Of a stretch of 64,000 bases of DNA, positions 15,759-24,624 are shown one piece after another. Below the pieces are notes generated by a model, which worked only from the letters and a program-made list of their open reading frames with translations, did no database searches and was not told the origin of the DNA. How positions within the stretch are numbered: the stretch's first letter is position 1; each line of letters begins with the position of its first letter. A program made the translations under genes and the position numbers. The stretch is from Streptomyces sp. CB01635 (lineage in GTDB: Bacteria; Actinomycetota; Actinomycetes; Streptomycetales; Streptomycetaceae), in assembly GCF_002803065.1 (NCBI RefSeq), contig NZ_NNBL01000003.1:124001-188000 (forward strand), given 5' to 3'.

Positions 15759-17858
15759 ATGAATACTTCGCCGGACATCCCGGGTGGTACTTCGCGCGAC
15801 GTGGATGACGCCACTCTCAGGGCGCTGTTCTCAGAGTCGCCGATCGGCCTGCACATACTGGACACGCAGCTGCGTCTGGTGCGTTTCAACGCGGCCGCGC
15901 GGTACATCCGGGCGTTCCCGGTCGAGGACCTGCTCGGACGCACGGTCGCCGAGGTGCTGCGCGAGTACGGCAAGGATCAGGCGGATGAGGTCGAGGCCAT
16001 GGTCCGCGAGGTGCTGGAGACCGGCCGTCCCAGGCGCGACGTGCTGCTGACGCTGCGCTCACTCCAGCCTCCGCATGCCGAGGTCGCCGTGCAGGCGTCC
16101 TGGTTCCGGCTCCAGGACCTGGAGGGGTGCCCCCTGGGGGTGGCGGCGGCCATCCTGGACGTCACGGACCGCAACCAGGCGCAGGCCCGGCTTGCTCTGC
16201 TGGACCGGGTCGGCAGCCGCATCGGCACCGCCCTCGACCTGTTCGACACCGCGCAGGAGCTGGCGGAAGGTACCGTCCCCGACTTCGCGGACTTCACCAC
16301 CGTCGACCTGTTCGACCCTGTACTGCGCGGTGAGGCACCCGAACCTGGACCTCATCTGGGGACTATCCCGCTGCGTCGTGCGGGCTGGTGCTCACACGGC
16401 AGTCCCGTGACGGCCGGGTGGCCCGTGGCAGGAGAGGTGAGCGGCTTCCCGTCGGGAACCCCGTACCGCGAGAGCCTCACCGACCTCCTTCCGCGATTGG
16501 TGGCCCGGCTCGTGCCGGACGCCGAGTGGCTCGACCGGGACCCCGTCCGCGGTCGGCTGCTGCGCCGGAACCTGGTCCACTCGATGATCGTGGTTCCGAT
16601 GTGCGCCCGCGGTGTGGTTCTCGGCCTGGCCTGCTTCTATCGCGGCCGACGTCCGGACCCGTATGTCGACGAGGACACCGCCCTCGCCGCCCAGCTCGTC
16701 GCCCGTACCGCGCTGTCCCTGGACAACATCCGGCTCTACAACCGGGAGCGGTCGGCCGCCCGCTTGCTCCAGCTCAGCCTCCGGCCCCCCGAGGTCCCTG
16801 TCCACGCCGCTGTCGAGACCGCGCACAGCTACCTGCCGTCCGGCTCCGGCGGGGACTGGTTCGATGTGATCCCGCTCTCCGGCGCTCGTGTCGCCCTGAT
16901 CGCCGGGGACACCGAGGGTCAGGGCCTCCACGCCGCGGCCGCCATGGGCGAGCTCCGCGCCGCGATCGGCGCCTTGGCCGACCTGGATGTGCCACCGGAC
17001 GAGCTTCTCGAACGCCTGCATGATTTGGTGACCCGGCTTGACGACGAGGTGACCTCCACCCCGCACGACGCCTCCCGCTACCGGGTCGTCGGGACCACGT
17101 GCCTGTACGTGGTCTACGACCCGGTGATCCGGCGGTGCACCATGTCCAGCGCCGGCCATCCGCCGCCCGTCATCATTCGCCCCGACGGAACGGCGGAGCT
17201 CGCCGACGTCCCGCAGGGCCCGCCCCTCGGCCAGGGCGTCGCCACCCATCGGATCACGGAACGCGAGCTGCCCGAGGGCAGCATCCTGCTCCTGTGCAAC
17301 ACCCCCTTGGTCCAGGACCGAGATCCCCAGCAAGCCGTGCAGCAGCTCGACCGCATCCGTGCCGCGCTCGCTCCGGAGTCACGCTGCCTCCAAGAGACAT
17401 GCGAGCGGGTGCTGCGCGTGCTCCCCGCCGACGGCCATCAGCACGACCCCGTCCTGCTGATGGCGCGAACCCGTGCCAAGGGCCCCGACCAGGTGGCCTC
17501 CTGGACGCTGCGCGGCGCGCCCGAGGCCGCGGCCGAGGCGCGCAGACTCACCGCCGACCGGCTGTCCGCATGGGGACTGGAGGACTTGGAGGACACCACC
17601 GAGCTGGTGGTCAGCGAACTGGTCACCAACGCCGTGCGTTACTCCGAGGGGCCGATCGGCCTGCGCCTGATCCGCGACCGTACGCTGATCTGCGAGGTCT
17701 CCGACACGAGCAGCACCGCCCCGCACCTGCGACATGCCGAGGCGGACGAGGAGTCCGGCCGCGGACTGTTCATCACCGCCCAGCTGACCCAGCGCTGGGG
17801 CACCCGCCCTGCCCGACGAGGCAAGACGATCTGGGCCGAGCTGAGCCTGTCCGCCTGA
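15759..17858 (+). CDS. PAS-GAF-SpoIIE-HATPase signalling protein with degenerate phosphatase site
   Basis: Domains in the 699 residues: PAS (about 20-150, 'LFSESPIGLHILDTQLRLVR'), GAF (about 165-330), SpoIIE/PP2C (about 345-555, starting 'GSGGDWFDVIPLSGARVALI') and an RsbW-like HATPase (about 570-695, 'ELVVSELVTNAVRYSEGPIG'). Such proteins usually dephosphorylate anti-sigma antagonists and phosphorylate them through the HATPase. Here the PP2C motifs have drifted: GDxxGHG is GDTEGQG, and the metal-binding TDG of 'LYTDGL' is CNTPL, losing an Asp ligand. The distal Asp survives in 'QHDPVLLMAR'. I infer weak or absent phosphatase activity. It is a soluble protein without membrane segments. The ATG lacks a close ribosome site. 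Confidence 0.88.
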   Translation: MNTSPDIPGGTSRDVDDATLRALFSESPIGLHILDTQLRLVRFNAAARYIRAFPVEDLLGRTVAEVLREYGKDQADEVEAMVREVLETGRPRRDVLLTLRSLQPPHAEVAVQASWFRLQDLEGCPLGVAAAILDVTDRNQAQARLALLDRVGSRIGTALDLFDTAQELAEGTVPDFADFTTVDLFDPVLRGEAPEPGPHLGTIPLRRAGWCSHGSPVTAGWPVAGEVSGFPSGTPYRESLTDLLPRLVARLVPDAEWLDRDPVRGRLLRRNLVHSMIVVPMCARGVVLGLACFYRGRRPDPYVDEDTALAAQLVARTALSLDNIRLYNRERSAARLLQLSLRPPEVPVHAAVETAHSYLPSGSGGDWFDVIPLSGARVALIAGDTEGQGLHAAAAMGELRAAIGALADLDVPPDELLERLHDLVTRLDDEVTSTPHDASRYRVVGTTCLYVVYDPVIRRCTMSSAGHPPPVIIRPDGTAELADVPQGPPLGQGVATHRITERELPEGSILLLCNTPLVQDRDPQQAVQQLDRIRAALAPESRCLQETCERVLRVLPADGHQHDPVLLMARTRAKGPDQVASWTLRGAPEAAAEARRLTADRLSAWGLEDLEDTTELVVSELVTNAVRYSEGPIGLRLIRDRTLICEVSDTSSTAPHLRHAEADEESGRGLFITAQLTQRWGTRPARRGKTIWAELSLSA

Positions 17859-17872
17859 CGGGATCGGCGTAG

Positions 17873-17912
17873 CAGGGCGGAAAGCGCGATGAACCGGAAC
17901 CGGTTCGCCCTG
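17873..17912. terminator. bidirectional terminator between convergent genes
   Basis: An outer stem CAGGGCG/CGCCCTG encloses an inner perfect stem GAACCGG-AA-CCGGTTC (17891-17906). It lies between the stop of the PAS-GAF protein and the convergent SDR stop, where transcription from both sides must end. Confidence 0.6.
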
Positions 17913-18674
17913 TTAGAAGCCTCTGCGCACGCCTCCGTCGATCGGCAGCATCACTCCTGTCAGATACGACGCGGCGGGCGACAGCAGGAAGGCGGCGCTC
18001 CGGCCGAACTCGTCCGGGGTTCCGTAGCGGCGCAGGGGTACGCCGGCGGTCTCACGCTCGCGGGCGGCGTTGGTGTCGCCACTCCCCTCGTAGAGTTCGC
18101 GTACCCGGTCGGTTTCGATGTGGGCGGGCACGAGGCCGACGACACGGATGCCCCTTGGGCCCAGCTCGTTCGCGAGACTCTTCGCGTAGCCGGCCAGGCC
18201 TGGCCGGAAGGCATTGGAGATCGCAAGGTCAGGGATCGGCTCGTACACGGAGGTGGAGAGGACGAAGCCGATGACACCTCCCTCGCCCAGCTCCGCCGCG
18301 ACGGTGCGGGACAGCCGCACCGCACCGAGGAAGACCGATTCGAATGCGGTGCGCCACTGGTCGTCGTCGATGGTGTCCGACGTACCTGTCGGCGGCCCGC
18401 CGACGCTGATGAGCACCCCGTCCAGCCGCTGGAAGGCATCGCGTGCCGCAGCGATCAGCCGGTCCGGAGTCCCGGTGTCGGCGTTGTCGGCCGCAACACC
18501 GATTGCCCGCCCCACGCCGCCGAGTTCCTCCGCAGCCGCGGCCACCGACTTCTCGCTGCGGCCGCTGACGACCACCCTCGCACCGTCCGCCACCAACTCG
18601 CGCGCGGCGGACCGGCCCAGCCCGCGGGTGCCACCGGTGACGATGTACACCCGGTCCTTCAGGCCGAGGTCCAT
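17913..18674 (-). CDS. short-chain dehydrogenase/reductase, atypical active site
   Basis: The 253-residue Rossmann protein has the cofactor motif 'TGGTRGLG' (residues about 13-20) and the C-terminal 'YLTGVMLPIDGG'. The usual catalytic YxxxK is not present: the expected position reads 'LAISNAFRPGLAGYAKSL', so the Tyr is replaced as in some SDR subfamilies with an N-x-x-R-P pattern. The reaction is therefore uncertain. The gene lies 39 bases downstream of a benzoylformate-decarboxylase-like gene on the same strand, so the two probably form an operon; the reductase could act on the aldehyde product. Confidence 0.82.
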   Translation of the reverse strand: MDLGLKDRVYIVTGGTRGLGRSAARELVADGARVVVSGRSEKSVAAAAEELGGVGRAIGVAADNADTGTPDRLIAAARDAFQRLDGVLISVGGPPTGTSDTIDDDQWRTAFESVFLGAVRLSRTVAAELGEGGVIGFVLSTSVYEPIPDLAISNAFRPGLAGYAKSLANELGPRGIRVVGLVPAHIETDRVRELYEGSGDTNAARERETAGVPLRRYGTPDEFGRSAAFLLSPAASYLTGVMLPIDGGVRRGF

Positions 18675-18713
18675 GGCTGCTCTCCCCTCTCCGATCCTGA
18701 GGGCCGCATGGCC

Positions 18714-20324
18714 TTACAACATCGCCTTCTGGGGTTGCGTGGGCACCACGATGACGGTGGTGGTGCCGGCGGCCAGGGCCGCCTTGAACTCCCGCTCGAG
18801 GTCCTGGGTGGTCTCTACGTCGACCGCGTTGCATCCGAAGCCACGCGCCACGGAGGCGATGTCGAGCCCGGGCAGGTCGAGTCCCGGAACGCCCGGAGTC
18901 TCCTCCAGCACCGCGAACGACTTGAGGATGGAGTACTCGTGGTTGTGCATGACCACGTACACGATCGGGAGGTTGTGCTGCGCCGCCGTCCAGATGGCCT
19001 GCACGGAGTACTGGAAGGAGCCGTCGCCGATCAGGCCGACCACCGGACGTCGGACACCTCTGTCCCGGTCGCCGAGCGCGACGCCCACCGCGGCCGGGGT
19101 ACCCCAGCCGATCCCGCCGCTGGCCGTGGCGAAGAACGATCCGGTCCGGGTGGTGGGGAGCCATTCGATCTGCTGCGCCATCGTGGAGGTCGATTCGTTG
19201 ACGATGACCGCGTCGGGCGGCCGAACTTCGCTCAGGGTGGCGTAGACCTCGGGCGGGGTGAGCGGGCTGTTCGGTTCCTGCGGCAGTTCGCGGGGCCGCG
19301 CCATCGGCTCCGGAGCCGTTCGCGTCGACCCCTCCGTGACCATGTCCAGGAGCAGCTCGATCGCGATCGCGGGATCGCCCAGGAGGCTGTCGCCCACACG
19401 TGCCGCCGCGGCAACCGCCGGATTGCCGGTGATCTGCAGGAGCTCCGTGCCGTCGGGGAGGTAGTCGCCTGGCACGTAGGGGTAGTAGCGGAACACCTCA
19501 GCGCCGATCACGACCACCAGGTCGTGCCCGGTCAGCCGGTCGCTGATGGTCTTCACCGACATGCCGAGCGGGCCCCGGAAGAGGGGGTGGTCTTCAGGGA
19601 AGGAGGCGCGGTCCAGCAGCGGGGCGCCATAGACGGAAGCACGCAGCTTCTCCGCCAGGGCGACGGCCGCCTCCCATCCGCCGGCGCGGTCGACCTCCGG
19701 CCCGAAGACCAGTGCGGGCCTGCTGCTGGCGGAGACGCGGTCGGCGAATGCCCGCAGCCGCTCGGTGCTGGGGGCGACGCGGTCACTCACTGTCCGCACC
19801 CGGGTGAAATCGGACAGGGGCTCCTTCCAGTCGCCCATGGGAATCGACAGGTAGACCGGACCTGTCGGAGGCTGCAACGCCTCCGCATAGGCGCGCATGA
19901 AGGCTTCTGGGACGTCCTCGGCGCGGGCCGGCTCATAGGACCACTTCACCCATGGCTTCGGCAGTGTGATGGCCTCACGGTTGCCGAGATACGGCTCCCC
20001 GATCAACAGGTCCCGATGCTGCTGTCCCGAGGTGATGATCAGGGGGGTGTTTCCGTGATACGCCGCAACCAGGTTGCCCACAGCGTTTCCCAGCCCGGCC
20101 GAGGAGTGCACGTTGACCAGTGCGGGGCGGCCGGTCACCTGGGCGAACGTATCGGCCATGGCGACGACGGACGCCTCCTGCAGCGCCAGGACGTACGTGA
20201 AGTCGTCGGGGAAATCCTGGAGGAAGGGCTGCTCGGTGGAGCCGGGATTACCGAAGACCGTGGTGAGTTTCAGGGCCCGCAGCAGGTCGTAGGTCACGCT
20301 ACGGACGGTGGATTGCTCGGTCAT
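18714..20324 (-). CDS. ThDP-dependent decarboxylase, benzoylformate decarboxylase-like
   Basis: The 536 residues align along their full length with benzoylformate decarboxylase. Visible are 'FGNPGSTEQPFLQDFPDDF' (Ser26 equivalent), 'ALQEASVVAMADTFAQ' with the ThDP-activating Glu, 'NVHSSAGLGNAVGNL' with the His70 equivalent, and 'IGDGSFQYSVQAIWTAAQHN' of the Mg-ThDP site. Two differences matter: the His281 segment (RYHQYDPG in Pseudomonas MdlC) is RYYPYVPG, and the metal loop NNGT is HNHE. I therefore call it BFD-like rather than MdlC. It would decarboxylate a 2-oxo acid in the cytoplasm. An SDR follows in the same operon, and an enoyl-CoA hydratase remnant precedes it. Confidence 0.85.
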   Translation of the reverse strand: MTEQSTVRSVTYDLLRALKLTTVFGNPGSTEQPFLQDFPDDFTYVLALQEASVVAMADTFAQVTGRPALVNVHSSAGLGNAVGNLVAAYHGNTPLIITSGQQHRDLLIGEPYLGNREAITLPKPWVKWSYEPARAEDVPEAFMRAYAEALQPPTGPVYLSIPMGDWKEPLSDFTRVRTVSDRVAPSTERLRAFADRVSASSRPALVFGPEVDRAGGWEAAVALAEKLRASVYGAPLLDRASFPEDHPLFRGPLGMSVKTISDRLTGHDLVVVIGAEVFRYYPYVPGDYLPDGTELLQITGNPAVAAAARVGDSLLGDPAIAIELLLDMVTEGSTRTAPEPMARPRELPQEPNSPLTPPEVYATLSEVRPPDAVIVNESTSTMAQQIEWLPTTRTGSFFATASGGIGWGTPAAVGVALGDRDRGVRRPVVGLIGDGSFQYSVQAIWTAAQHNLPIVYVVMHNHEYSILKSFAVLEETPGVPGLDLPGLDIASVARGFGCNAVDVETTQDLEREFKAALAAGTTTVIVVPTQPQKAML

Positions 20325-20358
20325 GGTGGCCGTCTACTTTCCTGCTGGGGCTGCGGGC

Positions 20359-20445
20359 TCAACGGGCCCGCCAGCGGGGTGAGGGTTTCTCGGGGAAGGC
20401 TCGAATGCCTTCCAGAGCGTCGTGGGGGCGCCAGAACTGGTGCGC
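20359..20445 (-). pseudogene. enoyl-CoA hydratase C-terminal remnant
   Basis: The last codons before a stop read 'HDALEGIRAFPEKPSPRWR', the standard C-terminus of crotonase-family enzymes. Sequence upstream (20446-20792) shows no crotonase fold and no other recognisable gene. The remnant lies 34 bases before the decarboxylase start on the same strand. It suggests that the operon once included an enoyl-CoA hydratase-type enzyme whose body was deleted. Confidence 0.6.
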
Positions 20446-20792
20446 CCATCTGATCCTGCTGGACAAGAAGGGGCTCGTCGCGAAATGTGGTCCGTTCGGT
20501 GACAGGCCTGTATGAGGGCATGGCCCGGTTCGCTGAGGGAGCGGGACGGCGCGAACCAATCGGTGGGCGCGGGATCGTCGGCGCATCTGGCGGGCTGGTT
20601 GGCGGGTGTCAGGTGAGGCGGTGGAGTGCGTCGGGAGTGAGGTCGGCGACGGAGAGCTAGCCGTCGACGGCCATGATCAGGTCTGCTTCGGCGAGCGGCG
20701 AGGGACCGCCGGGTGCGGTCCGGCAGGCGCGGCGTCGCAGCGCGCGAGCTTCAGCGTCGCGCCCTGCGGCAGGCTCTGTGACAGGGTGAGCG

Positions 20793-23700
20793 TCACTTCT
20801 CGTCTCGTTGAGTGGCGTCGGTCGCCAGTTCCCAGTCGAGGTGCCACAGTCGGATGCCGTCATCGCCCGCCGACACCAAGTTGCGTGAGTCGGGGGTGAG
20901 TTCGAGGTGCCGGATGTATCCCTGGTGCCCTTCGAGGACGTGCAGGCACCGACCGGTGGCGACCTCCCACAGTCGTATGGTCCGGTCGTGGGCCGCCGAG
21001 AACGCGAACCGGGCGTCGGGCGTGAACCGCACTGCGGAGGACCAGCCTTCGTGCCCCTCGAACGTGCGCAGACACCGCTCGGTCCCGGCGTCCCACAGGC
21101 GGATCGGCTCGTTCTGCCCGCCTGAGGACGTGACCATGTGCGTGGACAGGGCCAGGCGGCCGTCAGCGCTGAGGCACGCCGACAGGATCGGTTCCCGCGG
21201 GCCCGACCAGGTCCGCAGACACGTTCCGGTGTCGAGGTCCCACAGCCGGACCACGCCGTTGGAGTCGCCGACCGCCGCGAGCCGTCCGTCCGTGGACGTG
21301 GAGATCACGTTGACCGCGCCACGGGACCCGATCGTCGCGACGCAGCGGTCGTCGTTGAGGTCCCACCGGCGGATGACGCCGTCTCCGCCGCCGAACCAGG
21401 CATGCCTGCCGTCGCCGGTGAACAGGACGGTCCGCGTCATGTCCCAGTCCGGGGTCACCTGCCGGCGCTCGCCGTCAGCAAGGCGCCATCGGGTGATCGC
21501 GAGAGGTTTGGTGGCCTTGCACAGGACGTGCCGGCCGTCGTCGCTCAACGCCACCTCGCCCACCCTGCCCCGATGGTCGTCGAGGACCCGGGTGCACGTG
21601 CCGCGGTCCAGATCCCAGATCCGGATGGAGCCGTCACTCTGGCCGCTGACGGCGAGCCGGGCACCGGCGGCCACACCGATCGCGGTGATGCCGCCGAAGG
21701 GGAGAGGGCCGGCGTCCAGCGGCTGCGACCACGCCGCGCGCAGCCCCACGTGGCGGGCCGTGCGGCTCAGTTCGTGCCAGGCGGCCAGGGCTTGGGGCGC
21801 GCGCTCGTAGCCGGGGACCGCCCGTGCGCGGGTCAACAGGTCCAGGGCGGACCGGTGTCGACCGTTCGACAGTGCCTTTCGTGCGTCGGCGATCAGCTCC
21901 TCGGCCAGACCGCCGAGCCGGCTCACCTCGGCGTACTCGCGCGGTTTGCTGACGTGGGGCTCGGCGACGTACCCGGCGTCGGGCAGCTGCCAGTGATGCA
22001 GGGGCAGTTCGGGGTGCCCGCCGACGGAGCAGCCGAACCGGGCGTCGGTGTCGCGGAACCCGACGTGATGCATGCCGTACGCGTCGGCGGAGAAGGTCCG
22101 AAGGCACCGGCCGCTGTCCAGCTCCCAGAGCCGCACCGTGTGGTCTCCGGTCGTGCCGGAGAGGAGCCGGCGTCCGTCGTGGCTGAAGGCCAGGTGGCCG
22201 GCCGCGGCGGTGTCCCCGGTCAGCGTACGGACCTGCCGGCCGTCCTCCACATCCCACAACCGGATCACCCGGTCCTGGCCTGCGATCGCGGCCAGCCGTC
22301 CGTCGGGACTGAAGCACAGCGCATGCGTCCGCGAGCCGGCGGCCAGCACACGGCACAGGCCGTCGGCCACGCTCCACAGCCGCGCCCCGTCGTTCTCGGC
22401 GGTCAGCACGTGGCGTCCGTCGGCGCTCACCTCGTACAGCGAGCCGTCCAGGGCGCCGTCCTTGATCGCAGGACCGAGCAACCAGCGGCAGGTCCCGGTC
22501 CCCAGTTCCCAGACCTGGACGCGCCCGTCCGCGCCTTTCCACACGCCGATGCGCCCATCGGCACTCAAGCTGACCGGGCACCCCGTCGCATGCGCGACGG
22601 CGTGGATGGCCCGGGAACACCTGCCCGCCCTGAGATCCCAGAACTGCACCGTGCCGCCGCGGCTCGTCGACAGCGCGTACGAGCCGTCCGGGGTGAGATC
22701 GACGCCGAGTACCTGCGTGCGCTGTCCCTTGAGCGCCATCCGCTGTGCTCCGGTCGCCGTGTCCCACAGCCGGATCACGCCGTCCCAGTGGCCGCTGACC
22801 GCGAGGCGTCCGTCGGGAGTGAACCGGATCGGCAGGTAGCCCATCACCTCGTGCCGGGCGAGAAGCTTCACCGGTGCGCCCGGCAGCGCGAACGGCTCGC
22901 TGACCGGGCGTGTCCCGGTGTGGCGGGCATCGGTCACGCTCCCGGACGTCGCGACCCGCAGTGCCGCCCGCACGTCGGCGCCGTCGGGCCGTTCGCGCGC
23001 GAGGGCGCCGAGGAGGCCGTGTGCCGCCGCGAGGTCGCCGCGTTCGAGGTGGACGCGGGCCAGCAGCAGGTCTGTCTGCCGGGCGGACGCGCCGGATCCC
23101 TGCGGGATCGCCTCAAGCCGGGTGACGAGTTCCGCGTCGGTGATCGCCCCCGTACGCCACCGCAGCAGGCCGCCGTTGTACACCGCTCCGACGTGGTGCG
23201 GATCGACCGCGAGCGCCTGGTCGAAGGCCTGCTCGGCGTCGGAAGCCCGGTTCAGGTCCAGGAGCGAGAGGCCACGGTTGTTGAGTTCGTCCGCGCGGAG
23301 ATCGGCTTCCTGCGGCGTTGGACGCGGATACGTCGAGCCGGTCTGCTGCTCGTAGATCCCGGTCAGCACGTCCGCGATGTCCGCCATCGAGGGCGGCCGG
23401 TCGGCCGGGTGCTGCCGCAGGCAGCGGCGGAGCAGATGGGCGACTTCCGACGGCGCGGCGACCGGGTTGGCGGGGTCGACCAGGTACTCCTCCAGCGCCA
23501 GGCCGGCGACCGAACCGGCCGACCAGCGCACACCGCCGGTGAACATCTCCAGGACCGTGACCGCGAAACTGTAGACGTCGCTGCGCCGCCCGACGCGCTC
23601 TCCCGCGAGCTGCTCCGGGGACGCGTAGCCGACCGTCATACCGCCCCACGGCACCAGAACGCTGGCACCAGGCGCCGTCTCGCTCGTCGTCGAGGCCACG

Positions 23701-24230
23701 GCGGCCATGGACCGGGCCAGGCCGAAGTCGGTGATCTTCGCGGCGCCCGCGCCGTCGAGCAGGATGTTGGCCGGCTTCACGTCCTGGTGCACCAGGTCCC
23801 TGCGATGCGCGTGCTCGAGCCCGCGGGCCGCTTGGACGGCTGTGTCGAGTACGCGGGCGAGGATTTGGCGCGCGTCCCCGGCGTAGAGCCGGCCGTCGCC
23901 GATCCACTCCGCGAGGCTGCCGCCGTCGACGTACTCGGCGAACACACGGGGCACCCCGGCGATCACGCGCACGTAGTGGCAGGCGCAGATGTTCGGGTGC
24001 AGCCCCAGCGACACCCACGCCTCGGCCTCCCGGACGAACAGCTCCCGATCGCCAAGCTCGCGGAACACCTCCGGACGCGAACTCTTCACCGCCATGTCGA
24101 TGCCCCAAGCCAGGTGCCGGACCCGGTGCACCACGCCCATCCCACCCCGCCCGAGCTCGCCGAGCACCCGGTAGCGGCCGTCGACGGTCGTGCCGGTCGA
24201 CCAGACGGCGGACGGCGTAGGTGCGCCCAC
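20793..24230 (-). CDS. Ser/Thr protein kinase with TPRs and two WD40-repeat blocks
   Basis: The 1145 residues hold a kinase domain (about 15-290: 'LGELGRGGMGVVHRV', 'MAVK', 'DLVHQDVKPANILL' with HQD in place of HRD, 'ITDFGLARS', APE-like 'GYASPEQL'), a TPR segment (about 310-470), a first WD40 block (about 490-760), a helical spacer (about 780-850) and a second WD40 block (about 860-1140). No membrane segment is present, so the kinase is cytosolic, unlike PknB. The GTG at 24230 follows AGGGGGA at a good distance; an in-frame GTG at 24377 lacks a ribosome site. The gene stands alone. WD40 and TPR parts suggest a scaffold assembling partners or sensing ligands. Confidence 0.88.
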   Translation of the reverse strand: MGAPTPSAVWSTGTTVDGRYRVLGELGRGGMGVVHRVRHLAWGIDMAVKSSRPEVFRELGDRELFVREAEAWVSLGLHPNICACHYVRVIAGVPRVFAEYVDGGSLAEWIGDGRLYAGDARQILARVLDTAVQAARGLEHAHRRDLVHQDVKPANILLDGAGAAKITDFGLARSMAAVASTTSETAPGASVLVPWGGMTVGYASPEQLAGERVGRRSDVYSFAVTVLEMFTGGVRWSAGSVAGLALEEYLVDPANPVAAPSEVAHLLRRCLRQHPADRPPSMADIADVLTGIYEQQTGSTYPRPTPQEADLRADELNNRGLSLLDLNRASDAEQAFDQALAVDPHHVGAVYNGGLLRWRTGAITDAELVTRLEAIPQGSGASARQTDLLLARVHLERGDLAAAHGLLGALARERPDGADVRAALRVATSGSVTDARHTGTRPVSEPFALPGAPVKLLARHEVMGYLPIRFTPDGRLAVSGHWDGVIRLWDTATGAQRMALKGQRTQVLGVDLTPDGSYALSTSRGGTVQFWDLRAGRCSRAIHAVAHATGCPVSLSADGRIGVWKGADGRVQVWELGTGTCRWLLGPAIKDGALDGSLYEVSADGRHVLTAENDGARLWSVADGLCRVLAAGSRTHALCFSPDGRLAAIAGQDRVIRLWDVEDGRQVRTLTGDTAAAGHLAFSHDGRRLLSGTTGDHTVRLWELDSGRCLRTFSADAYGMHHVGFRDTDARFGCSVGGHPELPLHHWQLPDAGYVAEPHVSKPREYAEVSRLGGLAEELIADARKALSNGRHRSALDLLTRARAVPGYERAPQALAAWHELSRTARHVGLRAAWSQPLDAGPLPFGGITAIGVAAGARLAVSGQSDGSIRIWDLDRGTCTRVLDDHRGRVGEVALSDDGRHVLCKATKPLAITRWRLADGERRQVTPDWDMTRTVLFTGDGRHAWFGGGDGVIRRWDLNDDRCVATIGSRGAVNVISTSTDGRLAAVGDSNGVVRLWDLDTGTCLRTWSGPREPILSACLSADGRLALSTHMVTSSGGQNEPIRLWDAGTERCLRTFEGHEGWSSAVRFTPDARFAFSAAHDRTIRLWEVATGRCLHVLEGHQGYIRHLELTPDSRNLVSAGDDGIRLWHLDWELATDATQRDEK

Positions 24231-24624
24231 TGCGATTCCCCCTGCCCGTGACGCCCGGTGCCGGCGCCGAAGCCGGTCGGTGACTGCGTCAACTGCGTCT
24301 GAGGCGGAGGGTACTGCCGCTGCCTCCCGTGTTCTACGGGGCAGCGGCAGGATCGGGCCGACCTCGAAGCGGACCACCCGGCCGCCGGGGTGAGAGGGGT
24401 GGACGCGGAGGGCACGGGCCCACAGCAGGTCGGCGTCGACCGTGGACCTGGGCGCACCAACTCCCTTGCCGCGGTGCCGGGTTGCGGGGCGGCGTGCGTG
24501 GGACTCGTGAAGAGTTCGCGCACGATTCTCGAGATTCGGTCACGGGAGCGGAAAACTCGGAGGGCTCACTCGGCGCTTCCGAACAGGTCGGGCGCCGACC
24601 CATGCGATGGGAGACCGATCAACG

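Noticed and set aside
17889-20453. An 854-codon plus-strand frame opposite the SDR and decarboxylase
   Set aside because: It crosses two well-supported minus-strand genes and their spacer and shows no protein family; it is a G/C-driven shadow.
21138-24251. A 1037-codon open frame on the plus strand opposite the kinase gene
   Set aside because: It lies fully antisense to the kinase-WD40 gene, has repetitive Arg/Gly/Asp composition and no recognisable domain. Long antisense frames are expected in very high-GC DNA.
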